The notes under the pieces: generated by a model | Seen by the model: the letters and a program-made list of their open reading frames with translations, nothing else | Database searches by the model: none | Told to the model about the DNA's origin: nothing | Shown here: one piece after another, positions 1 through 9,329 of the stretch | How the letters are laid out: every line of letters begins with the position of its first letter | Numbering within the stretch: the stretch's first letter is position 1 | Program-made: the position numbers and the translations under genes | Assembly (NCBI GenBank): GCA_964653095.1 | Contig: CAZZEH010000009.1 | Location: forward strand, 39,773 to 103,772 | Direction of reading: 5' to 3' | Length of the DNA stretch: 64,000 nucleotides | Source of the DNA: JAMLHH01 sp964653095 | GTDB lineage: Bacteria; Bacteroidota; Bacteroidia; Chitinophagales; JADIYW01

Positions 1-3000
1 GTATCACACAATGAGTGCGTTCTTCATTAATACTTATTTCAATATGACCTTCTTTGTCGTCCGGAACAGACTGAATGGCATTTTTTAACAGGTTAGTAAA
101 CACCCGAACCATTTGTTCTCTGTCAGCAAATACATAAATATTTTTATCCGGCAGGTTCTTACGTACAGATATTTCTTTGTTTGTCTCAAACAGTTCTGCC
201 ACGCTTTTGACGACTTCTGCTATATCAATTTTTTCAGGCTTACCCGTCGGCATCTTGGCAAAATTTGAAAACGCCGTCGCTATATTGGCTAATGTATCAA
301 TTTCCTCAATCAGCCGCACTGATATTTTACCTGCCATTTTTTCTACATCTTCTCTGCCTTCTTCGATTGCCCGCTGCAAGTGCTGAATACTCAGTTTCAT
401 TGGAGTCAGCGGATTTTTTATTTCATGAGCAACCTGTTTGGCCATCTCTCTCCAGGCACTTTCGCGCTCAGACTTGGCAAGCAGACCCGCGCTCTCCTCC
501 AACACATCCACCATACGATTATATTCACTCACCAACTCCCCTATTTCATCCTTATTTCGCCATTGTATAGGCACATTCTTTTTCCCGAGTTCGACCTTTT
601 TAATGCTTTCAGTAATAATACTGAGAGGCTTTACAATAGCTCTGGACACCCAGACAGACAATAAGGCGGCGCCGAGAATCAGTATGGTGTATATATTGAC
701 AATAGACATTAAAAAGAAAGAGATGTCATTCTTTATATTTCTTTCTTTCCCGTAATAAGGCAGATTGACAAAACCCAAAACCTCTCCATCCGGATCACTT
801 AACGGCAGATATGCCGAGATAAATTTCAGTTTCCCAATCCATTCATTCTGAATAAAATTAGAAAATCCTTCAATCCTTAAGGTTTGATATGCCCGAGGAC
901 TCATTTGCGTGGACTGTAATCCGTTTCTAAAGATTTCCGGTTGCGAGGTGTACATCAGTTTACCACTGTAATCATAGGTGTTGATATCAATAGTATAAAT
1001 TTCAGAAACTTCCTGAATCCTGTCCAAAAGCGAGTTGGACAAATCATCTTCAGCCTCTTCGGCAAGGTTTTCTGTATAAACGGCTTCCAAAACATCAGCT
1101 ATCGCATGACCCCGTCGTTTCAGGCTCTCATTATGCATGTGATTATATTGGACGTTGAAGAAAAACATTGTCATCGCCCCTACTAATACAAGTGAAAACA
1201 ACACTAAGCTAATCATAGAGCCCTGTATCTGCTTCTGAAATGTATTGAGTTTCAGATTCTTTCTGATTCTCCTGTCAGAAAACCAAAAACCTCTGTAATC
1301 GTCCACAAAGCTCAGTATGTAGAAAAATACTATCTGAAAAATAAGAATAAAAGAAAAGTAGGAAAACGATCCCAAAACACCTACTTGTTTATATGAGACC
1401 ACAACCCGCTTACCCGATATGCTATAAGCCACATGTACATATCCGCCAGCCCTGCTAACGTCCGTTTTTTCATCGAAATTTGGAAGAGAGTTTATATTTA
1501 AAGGATAGCTGTAATTTCCTTCTGTCCGGATTAAAAGTCCGTTTCTGTAGATTGCATAAGTTACGTCGCTTATCTGATTGCCTATTGCATACTCGGCATC
1601 CGATCTCAACAGTTCCGGATAGACATTATAAGAGATAAAGGCTTTTGGGGTCAAAACAATGACCAAGTGCCCCAACAGTGTTTCTTCCTGAAGATAATCA
1701 GTGAAAATCATATACTTTTCACCTTTAGACTTCGCGGAGAAATAATACAGATTAGGTGTAATTATTTGAGCTCCTTTTTGGTTTTTTGCAGTTTGCAATG
1801 TATAGAGAGAGTGTGAATCATCCCCTTTCAGCTGTAACCCCTGGCTGTTGAATGAGTGAATCGATATATTGTACACTCCCATGTACTTACTGAAATATTT
1901 TTGCTTAATCCGATTGTCAGAATCAAAAGAAACCAGATAAGGGCTCTCAAAATAACTTTTGACAAAATTGTCTTCACTAAGTTCTTCTACAATAGCTGTC
2001 AGATCAAATTCTTCCGCGTAATCCCGCTCAGAAGCGAGCTCGGCAGCATAATGCTGGGAGACTTCTACCTTTCTTAAATTTGAAAAATACAAGATGCTGA
2101 CTGCTCCGAGAAATGCATAAATACTCAGCAATACAATACTCATCAGAAAACGGTGCTTGGCAAAAAACAGCTTTTCCCTGCAGCTCCAGATTAAAAACAG
2201 CTCATAAAGAGCAAATACAAAAAGTAAGATTAAAACTATAGAAAGCGATTCGAAAATTCCAAAAAAGTAACCCACCCAAATGAAGACTATATGCAGAAAG
2301 AATTGTAATGCAAAGGTTTTTTTATTGAAAAAAGATTTTCTCAGATAATCCACCGGAATATATAAGAGCGCAAAAGAAAAATTAAGAATCAGAATTCCGA
2401 ATAAACTCTCCGCACTTAACAGGTTGAAATGGTTGAAATCAAAAGAGAGTATAGAGTTTCTGTGAAGACTTGCAATGATATATACAGTCAGGTAAAAAGA
2501 AAAGACCAAATAAGAAGTCATAAAAGCAGAAGCATAGAAAGAATGTATCGCTCTGGTTTTATGTAAAAAATATCGAATCCAATGTCTGAATATCCAATGG
2601 AGTATATGCATTCTCAACAGCAGACCACCCAAAGAATCGGCGAGAAACGGAGAAGCATAGCTGTCTGACTGAAAAATATTACCGACACTTGTGAAAGACG
2701 GAATCTGAAGCAGATTAATATAGACTTCAATAAAAATAGCGTAAATGGCTGTCCATAGAACCGACTGAATCTTTTCTTTCTTCTTTAAAGCGGACTCAAG
2801 TTTACGATTGACAAATAAAAACACTAAGAAAACTCCAAGAAGTTCCAACAAAATCACCGGCCATATATATATTCTTTCGGAAAGTATGTTTTCCTTTATG
2901 TAAAACATTTCTTTGCCATCTCCCGATAAAACCGGTGCACTGTCAGAGAGTTCCGCACCATCTCTCCTTGTAATAATTGTTTTTTGCAGTATCGGAGAAT

Positions 3001-3499
3001 TAAGACTGTATCCTGATTTTAAAAATTTGTTCTCCACAGGATAGTATTGGTAAACGGGCAAAAGGCTGATTAGCTGATAGCCTTGTGTTAAACCAAAAGA
3101 TTTTATGACATAATATCCGTTATTAATTCTCACTAATTTCTCCTGTGAGTCGTATGCTGCGGCAGTATTAGTAATGGTCACCCTGCTGGTAGACCAATAT
3201 ATCATCTGTCGCTCCGTATTTAATACAAACAGATAAAATGCTTCCCCTTTTGCCTCTTCGTTGAGGTAACTATACAGTTTGGGCAAAGAATCCAATACAG
3301 AAAGTAATTCAGGCTTTTGAGCGATTTTCTCTGCTTTGGCATTTTGCTCCTGTATCCAGTCCGTTAAAATTTCAACTGCTTTTCCTACAGAATCAGAAGA
3401 GTTTTGTATTCTGTTATGTACAAACGAAAAAGTCAGAAGCAGAATTCCAAACAACAGGAATCCCTTAAAGTAAAAATCTCTTTTTCGCAATGGAATCAT
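1..3499 (-). CDS. NtrY-like membrane sensor histidine kinase, C-terminus cut by window edge
   Basis: An open frame reads from an ATG at 3499-3497 (MIPLRKRDFYFKG) to the left edge, about 1166 codons without a stop. It begins with a membrane segment, followed by a periplasmic-like stretch, a cluster of several hydrophobic helices (about 2850-2100), a second extracytoplasmic region, two more membrane segments, a HAMP-like linker (about 650-560) and a HisKA domain with the motif VAHEIKNPL, whose His codon is at 427-425. The frame of that His codon matches the start codon, so no frameshift lies between. An N-box (NLLKNAIQS) lies near 80-110. The G boxes lie outside the window. HAMP plus HEIKNPLTP resembles NtrY-type nitrogen-regulation kinases, but the sensor half is much longer and the ligand is unknown. 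No response regulator is visible next to it. Confidence 0.85.
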   Translation of the reverse strand, partial: MIPLRKRDFYFKGFLLFGILLLTFSFVHNRIQNSSDSVGKAVEILTDWIQEQNAKAEKIAQKPELLSVLDSLPKLYSYLNEEAKGEAFYLFVLNTERQMIYWSTSRVTITNTAAAYDSQEKLVRINNGYYVIKSFGLTQGYQLISLLPVYQYYPVENKFLKSGYSLNSPILQKTIITRRDGAELSDSAPVLSGDGKEMFYIKENILSERIYIWPVILLELLGVFLVFLFVNRKLESALKKKEKIQSVLWTAIYAIFIEVYINLLQIPSFTSVGNIFQSDSYASPFLADSLGGLLLRMHILHWIFRHWIRYFLHKTRAIHSFYASAFMTSYLVFSFYLTVYIIASLHRNSILSFDFNHFNLLSAESLFGILILNFSFALLYIPVDYLRKSFFNKKTFALQFFLHIVFIWVGYFFGIFESLSIVLILLFVFALYELFLIWSCREKLFFAKHRFLMSIVLLSIYAFLGAVSILYFSNLRKVEVSQHYAAELASERDYAEEFDLTAIVEELSEDNFVKSYFESPYLVSFDSDNRIKQKYFSKYMGVYNISIHSFNSQGLQLKGDDSHSLYTLQTAKNQKGAQIITPNLYYFSAKSKGEKYMIFTDYLQEETLLGHLVIVLTPKAFISYNVYPELLRSDAEYAIGNQISDVTYAIYRNGLLIRTEGNYSYPLNINSLPNFDEKTDVSRAGGYVHVAYSISGKRVVVSYKQVGVLGSFSYFSFILIFQIVFFYILSFVDDYRGFWFSDRRIRKNLKLNTFQKQIQGSMISLVLFSLVLVGAMTMFFFNVQYNHMHNESLKRRGHAIADVLEAVYTENLAEEAEDDLSNSLLDRIQEVSEIYTIDINTYDYSGKLMYTSQPEIFRNGLQSTQMSPRAYQTLRIEGFSNFIQNEWIGKLKFISAYLPLSDPDGEVLGFVNLPYYGKERNIKNDISFFLMSIVNIYTILILGAALLSVWVSRAIVKPLSIITESIKKVELGKKNVPIQWRNKDEIGELVSEYNRMVDVLEESAGLLAKSERESAWREMAKQVAHEIKNPLTPMKLSIQHLQRAIEEGREDVEKMAGKISVRLIEEIDTLANIATAFSNFAKMPTGKPEKIDIAEVVKSVAELFETNKEISVRKNLPDKNIYVFADREQMVRVFTNLLKNAIQSVPDDKEGHIEISINEERTHCVI

Positions 3500-3932
3500 A
3501 CTCAGCACTTGTATTGAATCACTCCATAAGCTAAGATACGGTATTGATTCACCGGAAATTAAACTTTTTAGGATAAATGGCGTGACTGCTTAAAAATCTA
3601 TTGCCGATGCAAGTCGGCTAATCTCATAGTGCAAATAAAAAATGCTGCACAAACTGCATCGTATTGATTTTTTATTTGAATGCAGCGCTTCTTAATTACT
3701 TACTACAGATACATAAGTTCTGTTCTTTTATTTATTAATTAATATTTTTATATCTCAATTTTGGTATAAGACCGGCGAAAACCATTCTTTACTCTATATC
3801 CTTACGGCGTTTTTCTAAACCCGGATTATGCCAAAATGCATACCAAATCGATGGGAAACAGGTAATTGAAAAGCCTTGGCCTGACAGCATCTGGCATCTG
3901 ACTAAAAGCTTCTCTTGGGGTGAATTATAAAA
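3500..3932. other. Intergenic region with a long inverted repeat and repeat fragments
   Basis: No gene is visible between the kinase start and the hydrolase stop. CAAATAAAAAAT at 3632-3643 is exactly complementary to 3667-3678, with a smaller GCTGCA/TGCA pairing inside. It lies downstream of the minus-strand hydrolase and may act as its terminator. The stretch around 3755-3870 holds pieces that resemble ends of dispersed repeats elsewhere in the window (an AACCCGGATTATGC-like end and ATTTTGGTAT/ATACCAAAT arms). Confidence 0.5.
3632..3678 (-). terminator. Candidate terminator or structured 3' region after the 862-aa hydrolase
   Basis: A perfect 12-bp AT-rich inverted repeat (3632-3643 with 3667-3678) encloses a 23-nt loop. 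Read on the minus strand it lies about 255 nt beyond the hydrolase stop codon, so assignment to that gene is an inference. Confidence 0.35.
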
Positions 3933-6521
3933 TTATTCTTTTACCAACTTATATGTGGAGATATCTCCGTGAGGATCTGTAAATACTATGAAATATAAGG
4001 AAGGTGACAGCATAGAAATATCTATAGTATTTACATTGTCATACAGTGAACCTTTGATGACCTGGCTGCCATTAAGATCAATAATACTATACTTGTAGTC
4101 CTTTTTGTCAATCATACTGACATTTAAAATGCCAGAAGAAGGGTTTGGGTAAAGTATTAATTCTATTTCCTTGTGGTCGGCAACGCCAGTCACTATTCCA
4201 AAAGTAGCTATCACTTCTATATCCTGATAGACTTTTTCATCAGTTCTGGGGTTGTCTGTAACGCCATCTGACCATGTAGTAAAAATATAACCATTTGAGG
4301 CCATTGCGGTTACCGCATTGCCATCCTGGCCTTCCTCTATAGTCTGAACAGAGTCTCCTTGCAAATATCCGCCCTCTCCAGAAAAATATTTCAAAGTGTA
4401 GTAAATCATATCTTTTTCAAATTCGGCAGTTACAGCAATATCGCCCTGCACATCTCTATCTGTTCTGGGATTGTCGGTAACGCCATCTGACCATTTTGAA
4501 AACAAATAACCTGATTCAGGAATAGCCTCTATTGAAGCTCCATCTGCAAATTCTTCTACCGTTTGAATACTATCTCCCAGTAAGTATCCATGATCGCCAG
4601 ATGTATAAACGAGAGTGTAGTAATTAACCTTTTTAAAAAATGCCTTAATACTTATATTTCTGGTTACATTTTTGTCCGTTCTTGGGTTATCCAGAATCCC
4701 ATCTCCCCACTTTAGAAAAGTATAACCCGCATTAGGGATTGCAGTTATCGGTGTTCCATCATAAAATCTTTCAACTGTCTGTATGGTATCTCCTTCTAAA
4801 GAGCCGTTTACAGCAGAATTGTATTTTAAAGTGTAAAATATCTTTTCCGTAAAAAATGCTTTTACATCGACGTTTTTATTCACATTACTGTCTATTCTGG
4901 GGTTATCTGTTCTTTCATCATTCCATTTTAAAAAATTGTACCCATCATTTGGAATAGCCTCTACCGCTGTTCCATTCGAATTATAAGCTACTGATTGGAT
5001 AGAGTCACCAGACAAGAACCCATTGTCATCGGAAGAGTATTTTAGTTCATAATAAATTGTATCAAAAAATACAGAAACATCTAAATCATTCTTTACTGAC
5101 TGATCCCAACGTGGATTATTCTCAAGACTGTCAGACCACATTACAAATTTATAGCCCGGATTGGGAATAACTTTTACTGGTGTGGCATTGAATAAATCCG
5201 GTACAATCTGTATTGTGTCTCCTTCTATTACTCCATTATTTCCCGCAGTATATTTTAAAGTATGCAAGAGTGAATCAAAAATTGCTTGTGCAGCTATATC
5301 CTCCTGAACTGTATTCTCAATTCTTGGGTTCTGCATATTCCCATCAGTCCATTTTACAAATTGGAGCCCCATATCCGGCACAGCAGTTACTGCATAACTT
5401 TGAACTCCATGCGGAACAGTTTGTATAATGTCATCATATACCTGACCTCCATTTAGAGCTCGATAATTTAAAGTATAAAAGGGATCCGATAAATCACTAC
5501 ATCCTACATCATGAAGAAAAGCCATTGTCCGATCTACTAAAACTTCAATAGAATTAATAGAAAAAACATGATTCAAATCCGGTGCTAAAAAGAGATTTGA
5601 CTTTACACCCTTGGAAACAAGTTTATTTACAATACTTTTTGCCCCATGATACATCCCCCATAAGGGCGCATTTGCGAGTCCAAACATCAGATAATTGGCG
5701 TCAATAGGGACTACACCGTCCTGTTCATAATGAAATGCCATTATATTAATGGCAGGTTGATTATCAATCCAATCAATGTCGAATAATGCGCCACTATCAA
5801 TAATTAGGTTTTTAATAGTACTGGAAAAAGAATAATTTCTATACTGAGAATTTTCATTCTCCAAACCGTCCACTTGATTGATAGCTTCAGTCCAGTCTGA
5901 ATCCAAATTATCATTCTCATCCAAATAAACTGCTGTTAATGCAGCAATTCCACCTGCGGAAGCTCCATAGATTGTAATATTTGAGGTGTCAATTTGGTAT
6001 GGATTCCCTTGTACATCTACAGTATATTTTAAAAACTTCACAGCTTCTTTTATATCTTGAGCAGCTCTTAATACAGCTTTATTAAACCTAATCTTTGAAT
6101 CAAAAAGAATGGCAGGTGTTATATCCAATCCAAGCGGATGTTCTTCTTTTCTATAAGTGATTGGTATCGCTATATATCCTCTTTTTGAATACTCAGTTGC
6201 AAGTTCTGTTATATGTATGTGTCCCAGACCTCCCTTTGTAAAGCCACCATCATGAACAATTAAAATAATGGGTCTAATAGATGTAGTATCTTCCGTAGTA
6301 GCTGGTTTGTAAATATCCAGAAAAAGTTCCTCGTTCATTCCGAGATTATTTTTATTAGTTGAATATAAAATTCGAGGGAGCGTATCAATATTTTCAAAAG
6401 AAACTTCCTGATTATTAATACTAATGCATTGGGCATTTGCATTGTTAATCTTTGTTGGTATAAAAACGAAAAAAAATAGAAATAGAATGAGAATCCTATA
6501 TAGTAATAACATGTATCTCAT
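3933..6521 (-). CDS. Secreted alpha/beta hydrolase (esterase-like) with six InlB-B-like repeats and T9SS sorting domain
   Basis: The 862-aa protein starts with an N-terminal signal segment. Residues about 40-340 form an alpha/beta hydrolase of the esterase/BD-FAE type: HDGG at 90-93 (oxyanion-hole loop), GASAGG with nucleophile Ser188, a likely acid Asp268 (QDGVVP) and His318 (NHVF). Residues about 348-778 are six tandem 70-72-aa repeats, each with an (Y/F)YTLKY start, a GD(S/T)(I/V)Q turn, GY-F--W-D and DNPR(T/I)D, resembling the divergent InlB B-repeat/Flg_new_2 type. The last ~75 residues (ILYPNPSSGILNV onward) look like a type A T9SS C-terminal domain. The product is probably secreted and surface-anchored; the substrate is unknown. 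The 421-aa protein at 6949 on the other strand is a close relative without the repeats, and the two are divergently arranged. Confidence 0.85.
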   Translation of the reverse strand: MRYMLLLYRILILFLFFFVFIPTKINNANAQCISINNQEVSFENIDTLPRILYSTNKNNLGMNEELFLDIYKPATTEDTTSIRPIILIVHDGGFTKGGLGHIHITELATEYSKRGYIAIPITYRKEEHPLGLDITPAILFDSKIRFNKAVLRAAQDIKEAVKFLKYTVDVQGNPYQIDTSNITIYGASAGGIAALTAVYLDENDNLDSDWTEAINQVDGLENENSQYRNYSFSSTIKNLIIDSGALFDIDWIDNQPAINIMAFHYEQDGVVPIDANYLMFGLANAPLWGMYHGAKSIVNKLVSKGVKSNLFLAPDLNHVFSINSIEVLVDRTMAFLHDVGCSDLSDPFYTLNYRALNGGQVYDDIIQTVPHGVQSYAVTAVPDMGLQFVKWTDGNMQNPRIENTVQEDIAAQAIFDSLLHTLKYTAGNNGVIEGDTIQIVPDLFNATPVKVIPNPGYKFVMWSDSLENNPRWDQSVKNDLDVSVFFDTIYYELKYSSDDNGFLSGDSIQSVAYNSNGTAVEAIPNDGYNFLKWNDERTDNPRIDSNVNKNVDVKAFFTEKIFYTLKYNSAVNGSLEGDTIQTVERFYDGTPITAIPNAGYTFLKWGDGILDNPRTDKNVTRNISIKAFFKKVNYYTLVYTSGDHGYLLGDSIQTVEEFADGASIEAIPESGYLFSKWSDGVTDNPRTDRDVQGDIAVTAEFEKDMIYYTLKYFSGEGGYLQGDSVQTIEEGQDGNAVTAMASNGYIFTTWSDGVTDNPRTDEKVYQDIEVIATFGIVTGVADHKEIELILYPNPSSGILNVSMIDKKDYKYSIIDLNGSQVIKGSLYDNVNTIDISMLSPSLYFIVFTDPHGDISTYKLVKE

Positions 6522-6612
6522 GTCAAAATCTTTAAGTTAAAAAAATAATGAGTGTATTTACTTGAAATATCACCTTTAAAATATAGCTTAATTAAAGTAA
6601 ATCGGTTCGATG

Positions 6613-6648
6613 CAAAAGTATCATACTTCTTTAAAAGGAAAGAAGTAT
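6613..6648 (-). promoter_or_regulatory. Promoter -7 element and adjoining inverted repeat upstream of the 862-aa hydrolase
   Basis: On the minus strand TACTTTTG (6620-6613) fits the Bacteroidota -7 consensus TAnnTTTG. Directly upstream, ATACTTCTTT (6623-6632) and AAAGAAGTAT (6639-6648) form a perfect 10-bp inverted repeat with a 6-nt spacer. It would occupy the core promoter spacer and -33 region, the expected place for a repressor operator. No clear TTG -33 box at 18-20 bp is present. Confidence 0.4.
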
Positions 6649-6787
6649 CCTCAAAAAGAGACGGTTAAATAAAAGAGTATAGCGAAGAAATCTTTAGATT
6701 ACAGATTTAAAACACTAAAAATATTTATCTATTCCAGAGAGGCACACTGATTATTTGCGCACCCGATTAAATATTTTAAAGTCTTAA

Positions 6788-6904
6788 ATGGGACAAGAGA
6801 ACCCGGATGATGATAAGATGGTAAAGATCTTGAAAGAATCGGAAAAACGACGAAACGCATTCTTCGGAGGTGGTAAAAATATATCGAAATTATTGAGTAT
6901 ATAA
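6788..6904 (+). CDS. Small ORF, 38 aa, charged, unknown or gene remnant
   Basis: ATG at 6788 opens a 38-codon frame ending at TAA 6902-6904. The product is rich in charged residues (N-terminus MGQENPDDDK, middle KESEKRR) and contains FFGGG. It sits in the divergent spacer 44 nt before the 421-aa hydrolase and in the same direction. It may be a real small protein, the remnant of a longer gene, or chance. No family is recognised. Confidence 0.25.
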   Translation: MGQENPDDDKMVKILKESEKRRNAFFGGGKNISKLLSI

Positions 6905-6948
6905 AAAATTATCACTAATTTTAAACTGCAAATTAACACTTCGTTATC

Positions 6949-8214
6949 ATGAGAACACTTTTATTGCTGTTTGTTTTTGCTCTAACCATAAAAACAGGCT
7001 ATTCCGAAGAATGTGAAACTATTCGGTATAAAGAAAAGATTTTCGACGAAATCGAAATTATCGAAGACATACAATACGGCTCTAACCTCAACAATATAAA
7101 TAAGGAGCAATCGCTCTATTTAGACGTCTTCATGCCTTCACTCAATCAGGATACACTAAAAAGACGACCGGTAGTATTGCTTTTTCACGGAGGTTCTTTT
7201 GTCGGAGGAAGCAGAAAAGTTTCTACTATTAGATTTATGGCCAACGAGCTCGCACGGAGAGGATATGTGGCCATTCCGGTACAGTACCGTTTAGAACAGG
7301 TAGCTGGTAACGGAGAGCCTATTCTTAATTTTGCCAATAAAATTAAATGGTACAAAGCAATTCTCAGAGGGGCACAGGACATTAAAGGTTCTATTCGGTA
7401 CTTGAAATACACTGTGGCACAAGAGGGGAATCCTTATGGCATTGACACCAGTAACTTCACGCTTTACGGTTCATCCGCAGGAGCTATCGGAATTTTGCAT
7501 GCCACATACTTAGACGATTCAGACGAAATAAATCTCGCATGGACAAACGCTGTCAATGATTTGGGTGGTTTGGAAGGCAATACATCCACTCATCTACAAT
7601 ATGGCTCTGTCAATACCGTAAAAAATCTCATTGTGGACAGTGGTGCACTATTTGAAAAAGACTGGATAGGTGATAAAAATGATGTAGCCGTATTATCTGC
7701 ACATCACAATCAGGACCCTACCGTCCCATTTGGCCACGGTTGTTTTTATGTCGGATTTTGCCATTTGGGACAGCATTACGGACCCCTGCAATATGTTCCT
7801 GTCCTACAGGAAAACGGTTCCAGGGTGGAACAATATGTAGTGCAAGGTGCAGCACATCCGGTGGATGATTTGAATCGGGAACTTGCTTTGGAAAAAACTG
7901 TAAACTTCCTTTATGAATCTCAATGTCAGTATGTTCCGGAGGATCCGATTCCAACCTCTATTCGATCAAATACTCTAACAGAGTTAAAGGTCTATCCGAA
8001 TCCAAACAGCGGGATATTTACGGTTCAGAGTTCGGAGCTCTCAGGCGTTGATAAACTACAGTTATATTCTGTCAGCGGGCAACTGATGCAGGAAATTAGG
8101 CTGACCAATCTGTCTCAGCAAATTGAATTAGACTATCCGAACGGGATGTATTTTATGACTCTTTCCAATCCTCAGGGCGTCAAAGGAATGACAAAAATCA
8201 CGATTAGTCGATAA
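6949..8214 (+). CDS. Secreted alpha/beta hydrolase (esterase-like) with T9SS sorting domain
   Basis: A 421-aa protein with a signal peptide (residues 1-19) and an alpha/beta hydrolase domain (about 25-330). The catalytic set is visible: HGGSF at 80-84 (oxyanion hole), GSSAG with nucleophile Ser176, likely Asp256 (QDPTVP) and His303 (AAHPVDD). The C-terminal 75-80 residues start at LKVYPNPNSGIFTV and end in KITISR, a type A T9SS sorting domain, so the product is expected to pass the outer membrane. It shares block after block with the 862-aa protein encoded divergently (GxSAG, YLKYTV-xxGNPYxIDTSN, NLI(I/V)DSGALF), so the two are likely products of duplication; this one lacks the InlB-like repeats. 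Substrate unknown. It converges on carA with a 28-bp gap. Confidence 0.85.
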   Translation: MRTLLLLFVFALTIKTGYSEECETIRYKEKIFDEIEIIEDIQYGSNLNNINKEQSLYLDVFMPSLNQDTLKRRPVVLLFHGGSFVGGSRKVSTIRFMANELARRGYVAIPVQYRLEQVAGNGEPILNFANKIKWYKAILRGAQDIKGSIRYLKYTVAQEGNPYGIDTSNFTLYGSSAGAIGILHATYLDDSDEINLAWTNAVNDLGGLEGNTSTHLQYGSVNTVKNLIVDSGALFEKDWIGDKNDVAVLSAHHNQDPTVPFGHGCFYVGFCHLGQHYGPLQYVPVLQENGSRVEQYVVQGAAHPVDDLNRELALEKTVNFLYESQCQYVPEDPIPTSIRSNTLTELKVYPNPNSGIFTVQSSELSGVDKLQLYSVSGQLMQEIRLTNLSQQIELDYPNGMYFMTLSNPQGVKGMTKITISR

Positions 8215-8242
8215 TATATAAAGTCTTGTTAGTTGCTTTAAC

Positions 8243-9325
8243 TCAAGCGCGCATCATACTCAGGAACTGATCATACAAGTGCCATGAGTCTTGTGTATAA
8301 GGGATATACCGCACGCTGAAAGCCTTTTTCCCCGCGACACGAAAACCTTCAACAGACTTGTCATGAAGACTTTGGTGGGTCTTCACGATTTTATCAGAGT
8401 TTAAAAGGATATTCTGATTTATTTCATAACCGTATATTCTCTTAGTTATTTCGCCTTTCCCGGACTCAAGATTTTGTACAGGATAATTTGATCCCCGATG
8501 TTTGTATTTGGAAGTCAAAGTATCAATACCTAAAGCTTCTGCCAAAATCAGGTGTCCCAATCCGATACCAAACAATGGCACATCTTTTTTCAGGGCTTGC
8601 TGCACCAGCTCAATCGTATTCGTTAATAATTTTGGGTTATCGGGTCCGTTAGATAAAAATATTCCGTCAGGGCGGTATTCCATCAGGTCTGCGTAAGATG
8701 AATCTGAAGGAAAAACTTTGACCTGGCATCCCCTGTCTGTCAGACTCCTAACTGCACTCATAGTCAGTCCAAGATTGATTGCAGCTACTTTATATCGAAC
8801 GTCCCCCTCCTGCGGTTCAAAAACTTCGGAAGTTTCAGATAAAAACTTTCTCTTTGTGTTTGCCTTCGTTTTGCTTGCTAACAATTTTTGAAGCAGTACT
8901 TCTTTATCGGTTTCTTCGGAAGAGATTACTCCATACATTCCCCCATTTACTCTCAAATACTGAATTAATTCTCTGGTGTCAATCCCGTAAATGCCGATAA
9001 TTCCTGAATCTTTTAAAAAATCCTGAAGGCTGTCGTTTGCCTTGGCTCTGGAAAATATTTGAGTATAATTATTGCAGATTACTCCGGACAAATATACTTT
9101 GGAGGATTCGAGTTCATCATTTGTTATTCCATAATTACCTATGTGTGCATTAGCTGTTACTACTAAGCTGTCGCTTGACGAAGGATCTGTGGCCACCTCC
9201 TGAAATCCAATCATGCTCGTCAGGAAGCTTAATTCTCCGACAATCGTTCCGGTTTCTCCGAATGAAAATCCGCTAAATTCAGTTCCGTCTTCAAGTAATA
9301 ACAGAGCTTTTTTATCTTGTACCAT
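8243..9325 (-). CDS. carA: Carbamoyl-phosphate synthase small subunit homologue lacking the glutaminase triad
   Basis: A 360-aa protein of full CarA length in the normal Bacteroidota place after rplQ. The N-terminal CPSase small domain is recognisable (LEDGTEFSGFSFGE, IGNYG, GIYGIDTREL, LR-NGGMYG) and a class I glutamine amidotransferase fold follows (SNGPDNP, HRGSNYPV). The nucleophile-elbow motif GICLGHQ reads GIGLGHL: the Cys position is Gly255, codon GGA at 8563-8561. The HPE motif reads IPY at residues 341-343. All three triad residues of E. coli CarA (Cys269, His353, Glu355) are therefore replaced, while the frame is intact. It may be a structural subunit of an ammonia-fed synthetase, as in mitochondrial CPS1 where the Cys is also lost, or a repurposed paralogue. 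No carB is in the window. Confidence 0.85.
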   Translation of the reverse strand: MVQDKKALLLLEDGTEFSGFSFGETGTIVGELSFLTSMIGFQEVATDPSSSDSLVVTANAHIGNYGITNDELESSKVYLSGVICNNYTQIFSRAKANDSLQDFLKDSGIIGIYGIDTRELIQYLRVNGGMYGVISSEETDKEVLLQKLLASKTKANTKRKFLSETSEVFEPQEGDVRYKVAAINLGLTMSAVRSLTDRGCQVKVFPSDSSYADLMEYRPDGIFLSNGPDNPKLLTNTIELVQQALKKDVPLFGIGLGHLILAEALGIDTLTSKYKHRGSNYPVQNLESGKGEITKRIYGYEINQNILLNSDKIVKTHQSLHDKSVEGFRVAGKKAFSVRYIPYTQDSWHLYDQFLSMMRA

Positions 9326-9329
9326 GCTG

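Noticed and set aside
177..2077. Several plus-strand open frames (69-105 aa)
   Set aside because: They are antisense to the long histidine kinase frame, which has clear HisKA and HAMP motifs and no stop over 1166 codons.
3933..5460. Tandem repeat in DNA suggestive of a CRISPR or satellite array
   Set aside because: The periodicity (~215 bp) reflects the six protein repeats of the hydrolase; the DNA units are diverged and in frame.
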